A DNA stretch of 64,000 nucleotides from Kitasatospora sp. GP82 (GTDB lineage Bacteria > Actinomycetota > Actinomycetes > Streptomycetales > Streptomycetaceae), in the NCBI RefSeq assembly GCF_029892105.1, contig NZ_JARZAJ010000021.1, forward strand, positions 62,001-126,000, in the 5' to 3' direction. Positions 1-7,523 of this stretch are shown here, one piece after another (positions within the stretch are counted from its first letter, which is position 1; the number at the start of each line of letters is the position of its first letter). Both the position numbers and the translations under genes were made by a program. The notes beneath the pieces were generated by a model. The model searched no databases, was not told where the DNA came from, and was given only the letters and a program-made list of their open reading frames with translations.

Positions 1-141
1 GTCGTGTTTCCGAAATGTTTCAATAACCGGAAACTGGCGAATTCTTTTGCGTGACCACTGTCATACCCTCGCGTTGATGACGTAGTCTCTCGACCGTGCG
101 TAGGGTTCCCACCGAACTCGCCTGGTGGGGAAGGTGTCCGC

Positions 142-1155
142 ATGGCCTCACAGCAACCGCAGCACGCCGGTCGACTCAGGCTGGTCGGCGAGCACAGGGA
201 TGGCCTGGACGGCGGCTTCGCCCGTCCGCCGGTCCAGCAGATCGGCGCGGCAAGGCCGATGACCGCCGTCAACTTCGCCGAGGCACTGCATGCCGCCATC
301 GAAGGCAGCGGCCTCAGCCTCGACCGGATCCGTCTCTCGCTCGCCCAACACGGCGTCAGAGTCAGTGTCACCACGCTCAGTTACTGGCGCAGGGGGCGCA
401 GCCAGCCCGAGCGTGCGACCTCGCTGCGCGCCGTGCACCTGCTGGAGGAGCTGCTCGGTCTCCCGCACACCGCTCTGTCCACCCTGCTCGGGCCACCCCG
501 CCCTCGCGGCCGGTGGGTCACGCCCGCCGCGTCCGACAGCCTCCGGGTCGAGGACGTGTGGCCGGGCGAGCGCGAGATCGCCGACGTCTTCACCGAGTTG
601 GACGCCCCGCCGATCGGCGAGCTCGAACGGCTGAGCATCCACGACGCCTACTACGTCGACGAGAGCCGGCGTGGCCACCTGCTGCGGCTGCGCCAGGTGG
701 TGCGGGCCACCGTGAGCGGAGTGTCCCGCTGCCTGGTCGTGCACAAGGCGGACGAGGAGGCCACCGACTGCCCCGAGATCACCTCCGTGCGGCACGCCAG
801 AATCGGCCGGGTCCGCCGCCGCCCGGAGAACGGACTGCTGGTCGCCGAACTGCTGCTGGACCGCCCGCTCGGCCTCGGCGACAGCACGGTCTTCGAGTAC
901 GAGGTCGAGATCCCGCCCGGCAGCCCGACCACCACCTATGCGCGGCGCTTCGCGGTGCCCGTACGCGAGTACGTGCTCCAGGTGCACTTCGACCCGGCGG
1001 CGGTGCCCGCGCACTGCGAGCGCTTCGACCGGGAGCCCGGCGAGGAGACCGACCGGGCCCGCAGGCAGCTGTGGATCGGCGCCTCGGCCAGCGTCCATGT
1101 GCTCTCGCCGGACCAGCCCCCGGGCCAGGTCGGCATCCGCTGGGAGTGGGAGTAG
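142..1155 (+). CDS. XRE-type helix-turn-helix regulator with unknown C-terminal domain
   Basis: The 337-residue protein has an HTH-like N-terminal segment: residues about 45-100 read like a Cro/XRE fold (FAEALHAAIEGSGLSLDRIR, then VSVTTLSYWRRGRSQPER as the likely recognition part). The remaining 230 residues are charged, have no membrane segment and are not recognised. The ATG at 142 is preceded by GGGGAAGG about 8 bases upstream; an internal ATG at 259 lacks such a site, so the long start is preferred. It is monocistronic, followed by a 126-bp gap with its own promoter for the next gene. DNA binding is inferred; target unknown. It is the nearest candidate to control the inverted repeats just downstream, but nothing in the sequence proves that. 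Confidence 0.7.
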   Translation: MASQQPQHAGRLRLVGEHRDGLDGGFARPPVQQIGAARPMTAVNFAEALHAAIEGSGLSLDRIRLSLAQHGVRVSVTTLSYWRRGRSQPERATSLRAVHLLEELLGLPHTALSTLLGPPRPRGRWVTPAASDSLRVEDVWPGEREIADVFTELDAPPIGELERLSIHDAYYVDESRRGHLLRLRQVVRATVSGVSRCLVVHKADEEATDCPEITSVRHARIGRVRRRPENGLLVAELLLDRPLGLGDSTVFEYEVEIPPGSPTTTYARRFAVPVREYVLQVHFDPAAVPAHCERFDREPGEETDRARRQLWIGASASVHVLSPDQPPGQVGIRWEWE

Positions 1156-1168
1156 CCCTCCGCCGGAT

Positions 1169-1242
1169 CTAACCGTTGCAACACCCCGTACTGGTTGACG
1201 CCCTGTCAGACTAACCCCTACTGTCATTGGTAACGGTTAGTC
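1169..1242 (+). promoter_or_regulatory. Promoter with overlapping inverted repeats upstream of the VOC gene
   Basis: TTGACG (1195-1200) and TACTGT (1219-1224) are separated by 18 bases, a plausible housekeeping promoter. GACTAACC (1209-1216) in the spacer is the inverse of GGTTAGTC (1235-1242) past the -10. A further CTAACCGTT (1169-1177) is the inverse of AACGGTTAG (1232-1240). This is the layout expected of a repressor operator; the regulator is not identified. Confidence 0.6.
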
Positions 1243-1281
1243 CATTCCGACTGGCCACCCGACCAAGGGAGTTGACCAGGC

Positions 1282-1749
1282 ATGCCCGGTACCGTCGCCC
1301 TCACCTCGCTCCAGACCGGCCACGTCGGCCTCAACGTCACCGATCTCGACCGGTCCGCCGCCTTCTACCGCACCCTCCTCGGCCTGGACCTGGCCTCCGA
1401 GGGCACCGAGGAGGGCCGCCGCTTCGCCTTCCTCGCCCGCGACGGCCGCCTGGTGATCACGCTCTGGCAGCAGAGCACAGGCAGCTTCGCCACCTCCGCC
1501 CCCGGGCTGCACCACCTCTCCTTCCAGGTCGACTCACTGGAGGAGGTCCGAGCCGCCGAGCGCACCCTGCGCGAGCTGGGCGCCGAGTTCGCCTACGAGG
1601 GCGTCGTCCCGCACTCCGAGGGCGCGGCCTCCGGCGGCATCTTCTTCACCGACCCGGACGGCATCCGACTGGAGATCTTCACCCCCGAGGGCATCGGGGA
1701 AACCGGAGCCACTGCCCCCACCACCGCCCCGACCTGCGGTTTCTTCTAA
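1282..1749 (+). CDS. VOC superfamily (glyoxalase/dioxygenase fold) protein
   Basis: The 155-residue protein is a single VOC domain of two beta-alpha-beta-beta-beta modules. Module one starts HVGLNVTDLDRSAAFYRTLL, the usual first strand and helix; the second contains LHHLSFQVDSLEEV and closes with FTDPDGIRLEIFTPEG, the standard metal-site strand. Candidate metal ligands are the His of the first strand, the His pair near residue 75-76 and the Glu of LEIF. VOC proteins include glyoxalase I, ring-cleavage dioxygenases and antibiotic-binding proteins; the substrate here is unknown. AAGGGAG precedes the ATG by about 10 bases. The promoter carries inverted repeats, so it is probably regulated. The PPOX-type gene follows 40 bp downstream and may be co-transcribed. 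Confidence 0.85.
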   Translation: MPGTVALTSLQTGHVGLNVTDLDRSAAFYRTLLGLDLASEGTEEGRRFAFLARDGRLVITLWQQSTGSFATSAPGLHHLSFQVDSLEEVRAAERTLRELGAEFAYEGVVPHSEGAASGGIFFTDPDGIRLEIFTPEGIGETGATAPTTAPTCGFF

Positions 1750-1789
1750 GCCCGGATCCTGTGGGCGCCGATCGGGCAGGAGCCGACCG

Positions 1790-2683
1790 ATGAAGAACAT
1801 CCCCGGGCCGTACCACCAGGGCGAGCGGGCGGTCCAGCTGCGCGCCGACGCGCTCGAACGGGCCGACCATTCCGGACGGGCCATCGGCAGGACCATCCCG
1901 CCGGTGGCCGCCCGGTTCCTGACCGAGCGCCGGACGCTGGTGGTCGGCGCCGCCGACCGGGAGGGCAGGATCTGGGCCACCCAGCTGAGCGGGCCGCCCG
2001 GTTTCCTACGGGCCGCCGACGAGACCACTCTGGCGGTGGCCGCGCTGCCCGCGCCCGGCGACCCGCTCGCAGACGTCCTGGGGCACCCCGCCGAGGTCGG
2101 CACCATCGCACTGGACCCGGCCGGGCGGCGGCGGATGCGGCTCAACGGCCGAGCCGTCCCCGACGGCCGGGGCGGCCTGGTGATCGCGGCCGGCCAGGTG
2201 TACGCCAACTGCCCCAAGTACATCCAGCGCCGCAGCCCCCAGGAGGCACCAGGCACCCCGAGGGTCACCTCCCGGGGCACCCGGCTGACCACCGTTCAGC
2301 AGCTCACCATCGCGACCGCCGACACCTTCTTCGTCGCCACCGCGAGCCCCGACGGCAAGGTGGACGCCTCCCACCGGGGCGGCAACCCCGGCTTCCTCGG
2401 CGTCCTCGCCCCGGACCGCCTGCGCTGGCCCGACTACCCGGGCAACAACATGTTCATGACCCTGGGCAACCTGGAGCTCAACCCCTCGGCCGGGCTGCTC
2501 CTGCCCGACTGGGAGACCGGTGGTGCCCTCCTGCTGACCGGCGAGGCCCGCATCGACTGGACCGGCCCCGCCCGCACCGTCGACTTCACCGTCACCCAGG
2601 TGGTCGAACTCGCCCACGCCACCCCGCTGACCTGGACACCTCCCGAATTCTCCCCGGCCAATCCCGCGGTCCCCCCAGCGTGA
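1790..2683 (+). CDS. Pyridoxamine 5'-phosphate oxidase-family flavin-binding protein
   Basis: The 297-residue protein has two split-barrel halves of the PPOX/FMN-binding class. The first includes FLTERRTLVVGAADREGRIW (about residues 43-62). The second begins near TIATADTFFVATASPDGKVD and continues DASHRGGNPGFL, the motif typical of this class, with YANCPKYIQRR between them. No transmembrane segment. Family members bind FMN or F420 and reduce small substrates; the substrate here cannot be told. GGAG sits 8 bases before the ATG. It lies 40 bp behind the VOC gene, suggesting one transcript and perhaps a shared detoxification role (inference). Confidence 0.8.
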   Translation: MKNIPGPYHQGERAVQLRADALERADHSGRAIGRTIPPVAARFLTERRTLVVGAADREGRIWATQLSGPPGFLRAADETTLAVAALPAPGDPLADVLGHPAEVGTIALDPAGRRRMRLNGRAVPDGRGGLVIAAGQVYANCPKYIQRRSPQEAPGTPRVTSRGTRLTTVQQLTIATADTFFVATASPDGKVDASHRGGNPGFLGVLAPDRLRWPDYPGNNMFMTLGNLELNPSAGLLLPDWETGGALLLTGEARIDWTGPARTVDFTVTQVVELAHATPLTWTPPEFSPANPAVPPA

Positions 2684-2782
2684 GCGGCACAGCACTGATG
2701 TCCCTTCAGCCCTGGTATCGCGCCCTCCGCCGGTGGAACGTATGACCTCTTCTGTACGCCCTGCAGGGAGGCAGGGAGCACC

Positions 2783-3010
2783 GTGCTGATGGAGTTCACC
2801 GGGATAGAGCCCTCCGAGAACTGCGGCTGCGGCGGCGGACGCTTCTACTCCGAGGGACCGGACCGCAGTTGGGGCGAGTCCGACCACCGGGCCGCCGAGG
2901 CGTTCCAGCGGGCCCAGGGCTGGACGGGCAACGAGGCCGACGGCTACCCGGGCAAGGACACCTGGGACTACCTGGTGAACGGCAAGGGCAACGACACCCC
3001 ACCCGCCTGA
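2783..3010 (+). CDS. Small peptidoglycan-binding domain protein
   Basis: The 75-residue protein ends in a half peptidoglycan-binding repeat: AFQRAQGWTGNEADGYPG followed by KDTWDYLVNG, the xFQxAQGW..ADG.PG..TW signature of actinobacterial PG_binding proteins. The N-terminal part contains CGCGGG and no signal peptide, so export is not evident. The GTG at 2783 follows a duplicated GGGAGG region by about 6 bases; an ATG two codons later is an alternative. It is shorter than a normal domain and may be cytoplasmic or part of an unknown complex. A strong convergent hairpin lies just after its stop. Confidence 0.7.
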   Translation: MLMEFTGIEPSENCGCGGGRFYSEGPDRSWGESDHRAAEAFQRAQGWTGNEADGYPGKDTWDYLVNGKGNDTPPA

Positions 3011-3021
3011 CAACGCACCTT

Positions 3022-3066
3022 CCAGGGGCAAGGGGCAACCCATAAGGGGCTCACCCTTGCCCCTGG
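3022..3066. terminator. Convergent hairpin terminator
   Basis: Arms CCAGGGGCAAGGG (3022-3034) and CCCTTGCCCCTGG (3054-3066) pair perfectly over 13 bp around a 19-base loop, between converging genes. No clear T tract follows. Confidence 0.6.
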
Positions 3067-3071
3067 GGGTT

Positions 3072-3761
3072 TCACCCGTGCACGCGGATCCATGCGTGCA
3101 TGGCGATGGCCGCAGCCGCCCCGGCGTTGATCGACCGGGTCGATCCGAACTGGGCGATCGAGCAGACGGCCGTCGAGTGCTCCCAGGCCGCCTCGGTGAG
3201 CCCCGGGCCCTCCTGCCCGAAGAGCAGTACGCAGCGCTCGGGCAGCTCGTACGTCTCCAGCGGAACCGCACCCGGCAGGTTGTCGATGCCGATGATCGGC
3301 AGGCCCCGCTCGGCCGCGAAGGCCGCCAGCGTGGCCACGTCCTCGTGGTGCCGTACGTGCTGGTAGCGGTCGGTGACCATGGCGCCCCGCCGGTTCCAGC
3401 GGCGGCGCCCGACGATATGCACCTCGGAGGTCAGGAAGGCGTTGGCGGTGCGCACCACCGAGCCGATGTTGAAGTCGTGCTGCCAGTTCTCCACCGCGAC
3501 ATGGAAGCCGTGCCTGCGGGTGTCCAGGTCGGCGACGATCGCCTCGCGGGTCCAGTAGCGGTACCGGTCGACGACGTTGCGCCGGTCCCCGCCGGCGAGC
3601 AGCTCGGGGTCGTACTGCGGCCCCACGGGCCAGGGTTCGGGGTGCGGGCCGAGGCCGATCTCCCGGTCTTCGGGGACGAAGGCGTCGTCGTACTGCTCTC
3701 CCTCGTGGGGCACGCCGATGCTGCTGCCCCTGCTGCCGGTTCCCTCGCTGCGCTCGCTCAC
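3072..3761 (-). CDS. TrmH/SpoU-family RNA methyltransferase
   Basis: The 229-residue protein is a SPOUT-fold methyltransferase that would 2'-O-methylate RNA with S-adenosylmethionine. The three SpoU motifs are visible: NIGSVVRTANAFLTSEVHIVG (motif 1 with the Asn and Arg), LLFGQEGPGL (motif 2) and SIAQFGSTRSINAGAAAAIA (motif 3). About 60 residues precede the domain. The frame is open much further upstream, but that part codes for the remains of another gene in this and a second frame. The GTG at 3761 overlaps that remnant's TGA as GTGA, which fixes the start and implies translational coupling. The exact RNA target is unknown. Confidence 0.85.
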   Translation of the reverse strand: MSERSEGTGSRGSSIGVPHEGEQYDDAFVPEDREIGLGPHPEPWPVGPQYDPELLAGGDRRNVVDRYRYWTREAIVADLDTRRHGFHVAVENWQHDFNIGSVVRTANAFLTSEVHIVGRRRWNRRGAMVTDRYQHVRHHEDVATLAAFAAERGLPIIGIDNLPGAVPLETYELPERCVLLFGQEGPGLTEAAWEHSTAVCSIAQFGSTRSINAGAAAAIAMHAWIRVHG

Positions 3762-4193
3762 GTCCCCGAGGGTACGGGGCGGCGGGGCCGGACCGCTTTT
3801 TCGAGGTCGGCGATGGCCGCCAGGACCAGCCGGGCACCGGCCCTGGCCACCTCGATGTGGTCCTCCGCGGGGAGGCCGGCCAGCCGGGCGTCCCAGCGCT
3901 CGTGGGCGGAGCGCAGTCCGGCGAAGTCGACCGCTTCCCCCATCAGCAGGGCGGCCGCCGCGACGGCGAGCGAGACGCGGGGACGGAAGCTGCGCTGGAA
4001 GGTGGCGGTACCGGCGGGTGAAGGCGCCCATCGCGGCCGAGGTGGCGAGTGCGGGTCCGCCGAGCGCCAGCGTCGGGAAGATCACCAGGGCGGCGCCGAG
4101 GGCTCCGCGCACCGCCCGTCTGGGGTTGCTGAGCGTACGGTCCAGGGTCAGCCCGGTGCGCGCGGTGTCGCGCAGAGCCGCTGACCAGGACAT
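3758..4193 (-). pseudogene. Decayed FUSC-family (aromatic acid exporter-like) membrane protein gene
   Basis: The first ~60 codons (MSWSAALRDTARTGLTLD ... TSAAMGAF) look like the start of an actinobacterial FUSC protein. Then one extra base near 4010 (TTCACCCGCCGG, where TTCATCGCCGG would be expected) shifts the frame. Reading on in the next frame gives PAGTATFQRSFRPRVSLAV and then a tail, RSAHERWDARLAGLPAEDH to RPRRPVPSGT, that resembles the family's C-terminus. FUSC exporters are usually 350-750 residues with 6-12 membrane helices; only about 145 codons remain, so the membrane core has been deleted as well. The stop overlaps the TrmH gene as GTGA. Assignment rests on remembered family features, not on an alignment. 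Confidence 0.65.
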
Positions 4194-4202
4194 AGCCGCA
4201 GT

Positions 4203-5348
4203 CTAGGGGAGGGGTGCGCGCCGCCACCGGTGCCGGAGGTCATGGGCCCTGCGGCCCGTCCACAGCAGTGCGGCGGTCGGCAGGAAGACCGCGTCCGCCG
4301 CGATCATCGCCAGCGAGAAGAACGGCAGCCCGAGGGTTACCGCGATCCCCAGGTGCTCGACCATCATCAGCGCCAGCAGCACGTTCTTCAGCCGCCGGTT
4401 GACCAGAGTGAAGGGAAAGGCGACCTGGAGGATCACCGTCCCGTACGAGAGCAGGAAGACCAGCAGCAGGCTGGAGCCGAGCACCCCGGAGAGCCAGGGC
4501 CAGGGCGTGAAGTAGTCCAGGTGCATGGGGTAGTGCAGCGCGGTGCCGTCCTGCCAGCGCGAGCCCTGGACCTTGTACCAGCCGGCGGTCGAGTAGATCA
4601 GCACCACCTGTACGGCGATCACCAGCATCGCGCAGTTGTGCAGCATGTTCGCCAGCGCGTCCAGCACCGCACGCCACTCGCTCTCGGGGTAGCGGCGGTT
4701 GACGGCGTACCAGATACCGGCGATGGCCCACGGAGCCCACAGCCACCCCGGCGGCCCCACCGCCAGTACGGCTCCCAGCAGCACCCACAGCCAGCGGGCT
4801 GCACCGGGAGGCGACCGGCGCGCGTCCAGGGACCAGACCTGGGCGCAGCGGGTGAACACCAGGTACACGGCCATCAGATGGACCACGTTGTCGCCGCCGT
4901 CGCCGACGAAGACATTGCGGTTCTGCAGCGAGAGCACCGTGACCATGAAGAGCACCCCGCTCGCCCTGGTCCGCCAGCCGAGCGCGAACAGTACGGCCGA
5001 GACGATCGCCAGGTGGTAGACCAGCTCGAACCAGAGCCGCCCGTGGTACCAGGCGAGCACCGTGAAGGCGTGGTTCTCGGCCAGCAGCCGGGCCGCCAGC
5101 TCGTCCGACCACGGCGAGCGGTCTCCGTACAGCACCCGCCTGTTGGGCCACTCGCGCAGCAGGAAGGCCGCCCAGGTCAGGCCGAAGCCGATCCGCACCA
5201 CCGCCGCCTGGTACGGGCCGTGGGCCCGGCCGGTGAAAGCCTCGAAGGCCCGTGCCAGGCGGCCGGGCGGGGGAGCGGCGGGTGCCGTCCCCGGCTGCCG
5301 CGGAATGCCGGGCAGCAGCTGACGACCGGTCTGCTGGGTCCTGGTCAC
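4203..5348 (-). CDS. HTTM domain membrane protein (gamma-carboxylase-like)
   Basis: The 381-residue protein is rich in membrane helices, with at least seven hydrophobic stretches (for example LVYHLAIVSAVLFALGW and WLWVLLGAVLAVGPPGWLW). It fits the HTTM family, related to the membrane part of vitamin K-dependent gamma-carboxylase: QAAVVRIGFGLTWAAFLLRE near residue 45, NRNVFVGDGGDNVVHLMAVYL in the middle and YSTAGWYKVQG..W.DGTALHY. The GTG start overlaps the stop of the DUF5819 gene as GTGA, so the two are coupled. Reaction and substrate are unknown. Stop lies 9 bp from the start of the FUSC remnant. Confidence 0.85.
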   Translation of the reverse strand: MTRTQQTGRQLLPGIPRQPGTAPAAPPPGRLARAFEAFTGRAHGPYQAAVVRIGFGLTWAAFLLREWPNRRVLYGDRSPWSDELAARLLAENHAFTVLAWYHGRLWFELVYHLAIVSAVLFALGWRTRASGVLFMVTVLSLQNRNVFVGDGGDNVVHLMAVYLVFTRCAQVWSLDARRSPPGAARWLWVLLGAVLAVGPPGWLWAPWAIAGIWYAVNRRYPESEWRAVLDALANMLHNCAMLVIAVQVVLIYSTAGWYKVQGSRWQDGTALHYPMHLDYFTPWPWLSGVLGSSLLLVFLLSYGTVILQVAFPFTLVNRRLKNVLLALMMVEHLGIAVTLGLPFFSLAMIAADAVFLPTAALLWTGRRAHDLRHRWRRAPLP

Positions 5349-5977
5349 AGCAGGCCCCGGTAGTCGTCCTGGCCCACCGGCCACCAGGACAGCTCCCGGT
5401 AGCGGACCTCGGTGGAGACCTGCTCCTTGCTCCACTTCGGCGGCGCTATGTCCGCCGTCCCGGAACGGAACTGGATCTGCAGGATCCGCTCGCCCTGGAA
5501 CGTACGCCCGAACCGTTGCAGCGCGATCCGCTTGAGGTACTCCTCGGCCGACTTGCCGCGGGCGCCGACGGCGGTGCTGTCCTGGGCGCTGTGGGTGGAG
5601 TCGTAGAAGTCCCAGGCGCGACGCAGCAGGTTCTGGTCCACATGACTGGGGACGGGGTTGTGCCGGATCGCGGCGAGGTCCTGCGCGGTCAGCGCGACCC
5701 AGTCGCGGGTAAGCACCCGGCCGCCGTCGGAGATGGTCTGCACCCGGGCGTCCACGGTGAGGTTCTGCTGCAGCGGGTTGGGTGCGAACAGCTTCCAGTT
5801 CTGCTCGAACTCCGGGTACACCACGTCGTTCAGCTGCGCCTGGTAGCGCTGGGAGAGCGCGTTGGACGGCGCGACATGCAGAAAGAGCGCCGCCAGGAAG
5901 AGCCCGGTGCCGCCGATCAGCAGGGTCGCCGCAGCACAGAGCACGGTCAGCGCGGGAAGCGACCAGGTACGAGCCAC
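5345..5977 (-). CDS. DUF5819 family membrane-anchored protein
   Basis: The 210-residue protein has one N-terminal membrane segment (LTVLCAAATLLIGGTGLFLAA), then FLHVAPSNALSQRY and a soluble domain with FEQNWKLFAPNPLQQNLTVD, the FAPNP core typical of DUF5819. It is the usual upstream partner of HTTM proteins in Streptomyces. The GTG at 5977 (VARTWSLP) is chosen because AGGGAGGAG ends about 8 bases before it; the ATGs at 6037, 6019 and 6004 have no such site. The soluble domain should face outside. The start/stop overlap with the HTTM gene suggests a two-protein membrane complex of unknown function. Confidence 0.8.
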   Translation of the reverse strand: MARTWSLPALTVLCAAATLLIGGTGLFLAALFLHVAPSNALSQRYQAQLNDVVYPEFEQNWKLFAPNPLQQNLTVDARVQTISDGGRVLTRDWVALTAQDLAAIRHNPVPSHVDQNLLRRAWDFYDSTHSAQDSTAVGARGKSAEEYLKRIALQRFGRTFQGERILQIQFRSGTADIAPPKWSKEQVSTEVRYRELSWWPVGQDDYRGLL

Positions 5978-6058
5978 GGCGTGCTCTCCTCCCTGGCCCG
6001 TCATGGTGTGCCCGGTCATCCTGCCGCATCCGGGCACACCTTGGGCAGGGGGTGAGAT

Positions 6059-6391
6059 TTAGAGAACGAACGGGTCCCGGCCGTCGCCGCTCACCATCGG
6101 GCGGCCGGCCGCCTCCCAGGCGAACATCCCGCCGTCCACGTTGACCGCGTCCCGGCCCTGGGCCACCAGGTACTGGACGACCTGCGCGGAGCGGCCGCCG
6201 ACCCGGCAGAGCACGTACAGCTTCTGCTCCGGCTCGGGCAGCTCGCCGATCCTGGCGATCACCTCGCCGATCGGGATGTGCAGCGCGCCGTCCACATGGC
6301 CGGCGTCCCACTCGTCCTGCTCGCGGACATCGAGCAGAGCGGCGTCGGCGGGCACCGAGGCGGCGTCCGTGGTGGGGAGCTGGGTGAACAT
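6059..6391 (-). CDS. Rhodanese domain protein from the internal start
   Basis: The ATG at 6391 (MFTQLPTTDAASVPADAALL) begins a 110-residue stand-alone rhodanese, the usual size of single-domain GlpE/PspE-like proteins. AGGAGAAG at proper spacing shows it is a real ribosome entry site even though the upstream J-domain frame reads straight into it. The active-site loop is CRVGGRS. Whether this short form, the fusion or both exist cannot be told from sequence. Confidence 0.65.
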   Translation of the reverse strand: MFTQLPTTDAASVPADAALLDVREQDEWDAGHVDGALHIPIGEVIARIGELPEPEQKLYVLCRVGGRSAQVVQYLVAQGRDAVNVDGGMFAWEAAGRPMVSGDGRDPFVL

Positions 6392-7213
6392 CGTCGACTT
6401 CTCCTGGGGTTCGCGGTGGTCTCCGCCATTGTCCGCCACTGCGGCCAGCAGCCGGTCAAGTTCGGCCTGCCGCTCGGCGGCCTTGGCGAGCAGCTGCTCG
6501 GCGAGCTCCGCCAGCAGCCCGTCCGGGTCCTGCGGGGCGAGCCGCAGCAGCTCGCCCATCGCGCTGCGCTCCAGCCGGACCTGCTCGGTGGCCAGCTGCC
6601 CGATCTTCCCGGTCAGCCACTCAAGACGCTGGTGCAGCCACTCAAGACGGTCCGGTGCCTCGGGCGCGGGGGCGGCCTCCGGCGCGGTGGACCACTCCTC
6701 GGCCAGGTCCTCCAACGCCTTGGCGTCGCCGTGCGCGTACGCCTCGTTGACCCGGGCGATGAAGGCCGAGCGGCGCTGCTGCTCGGCCGGGTCGGTACTC
6801 AGGTCGGGGTGGGCGCGGCGGGCCAGATCGCGGTAGATCCGCTGCGCCTCCTTGCCGGGGCGGACCCGGCGCGTCGGCTCCGGCTCGGGGACCTCGGGCG
6901 GCAGATCGGCGAGCAGCGCCTCCAGGTCGGGCAGTTCCTCGACCCGGCTGCGGGCCTCACCGGCCCGACGGACGTCCTCGGGGTGCCCGGTTCGGGCCGC
7001 GATGCTCTCCGCGACCAGCGCGTCCAGCTCGTCCAGCCGGGCGTAGAGCGGGCCGAGCAGCTGATGGTGGATCAGCGCGAAGTTGTCGATCTCGACCCTC
7101 AGGGTCTCGACATCGACCTCCAGCGTCAGCCAGGCGAGCTCGGTGGCGGCCACCTGCTCCTCCAGCCGCAGCCGCTCGGGGTCCATCCACTGGACGGGGC
7201 TCTCTGCGCTCAC
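6059..7213 (-). CDS. J-domain protein in one open frame with a rhodanese domain
   Basis: The frame codes for 384 residues. Residues 1-90 are a long helix (coiled-coil-like: EEQVAATELAWLTLEVDVET). About residues 112-165 form a J domain with the HPD motif (RIYRDLARRAHPDLSTDPAE), followed by a second helical region. Residues 275-384 form a rhodanese domain (LLDVREQDEWDAGHVDGALH, catalytic loop LCRVGGRSAQ with the active Cys). There is no stop between the halves. An internal ATG at 6391 follows AGGAGAAG by 6 bases and would give a free 110-residue rhodanese, so both a fusion and a separate short product may be made. J domains stimulate Hsp70 ATPases; rhodaneses transfer sulfane sulfur. The GTG at 7213 follows GAAGGCGAG. 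Confidence 0.75.
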   Translation of the reverse strand: MSAESPVQWMDPERLRLEEQVAATELAWLTLEVDVETLRVEIDNFALIHHQLLGPLYARLDELDALVAESIAARTGHPEDVRRAGEARSRVEELPDLEALLADLPPEVPEPEPTRRVRPGKEAQRIYRDLARRAHPDLSTDPAEQQRRSAFIARVNEAYAHGDAKALEDLAEEWSTAPEAAPAPEAPDRLEWLHQRLEWLTGKIGQLATEQVRLERSAMGELLRLAPQDPDGLLAELAEQLLAKAAERQAELDRLLAAVADNGGDHREPQEKSTMFTQLPTTDAASVPADAALLDVREQDEWDAGHVDGALHIPIGEVIARIGELPEPEQKLYVLCRVGGRSAQVVQYLVAQGRDAVNVDGGMFAWEAAGRPMVSGDGRDPFVL

Positions 7214-7523
7214 CTGCTCGCCTTCATCCGGAACGGCCGTACGGCCTGCCACCCTACCCGGGTGGCGACACACCCCACAGCTGCTCCGATCGGATGAACC
7301 AGAGGTACAGGCCCGGCGCACACCACAGGACAGGCAACTGATACTGACGAATCTCCCCGATTCGCTATCAGACCGGGCCCTCGCCGTGCTTCGCTGGAAG
7401 GCGCACAACCGGCTGAAGCGGTACACCGGCTCAGCACGGCAAGCACGGCACACCGGCACAGCACACAGGAGCTCACAACGGCCGCCCTTCGGCTCGGCGG
7501 CCAGGCGGGAGCAGACCGAATCC
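7214..7523. other. Divergent intergenic region
   Basis: This 310-bp gap separates the minus-strand J-domain frame from the plus-strand phosphatase gene, so it must hold promoters in both directions. The only candidate I see for the phosphatase is weak: CTGACG (7344-7349), 16 bases, TATCAG (7366-7371). No RNA gene or conserved small ORF is apparent. Confidence 0.4.
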
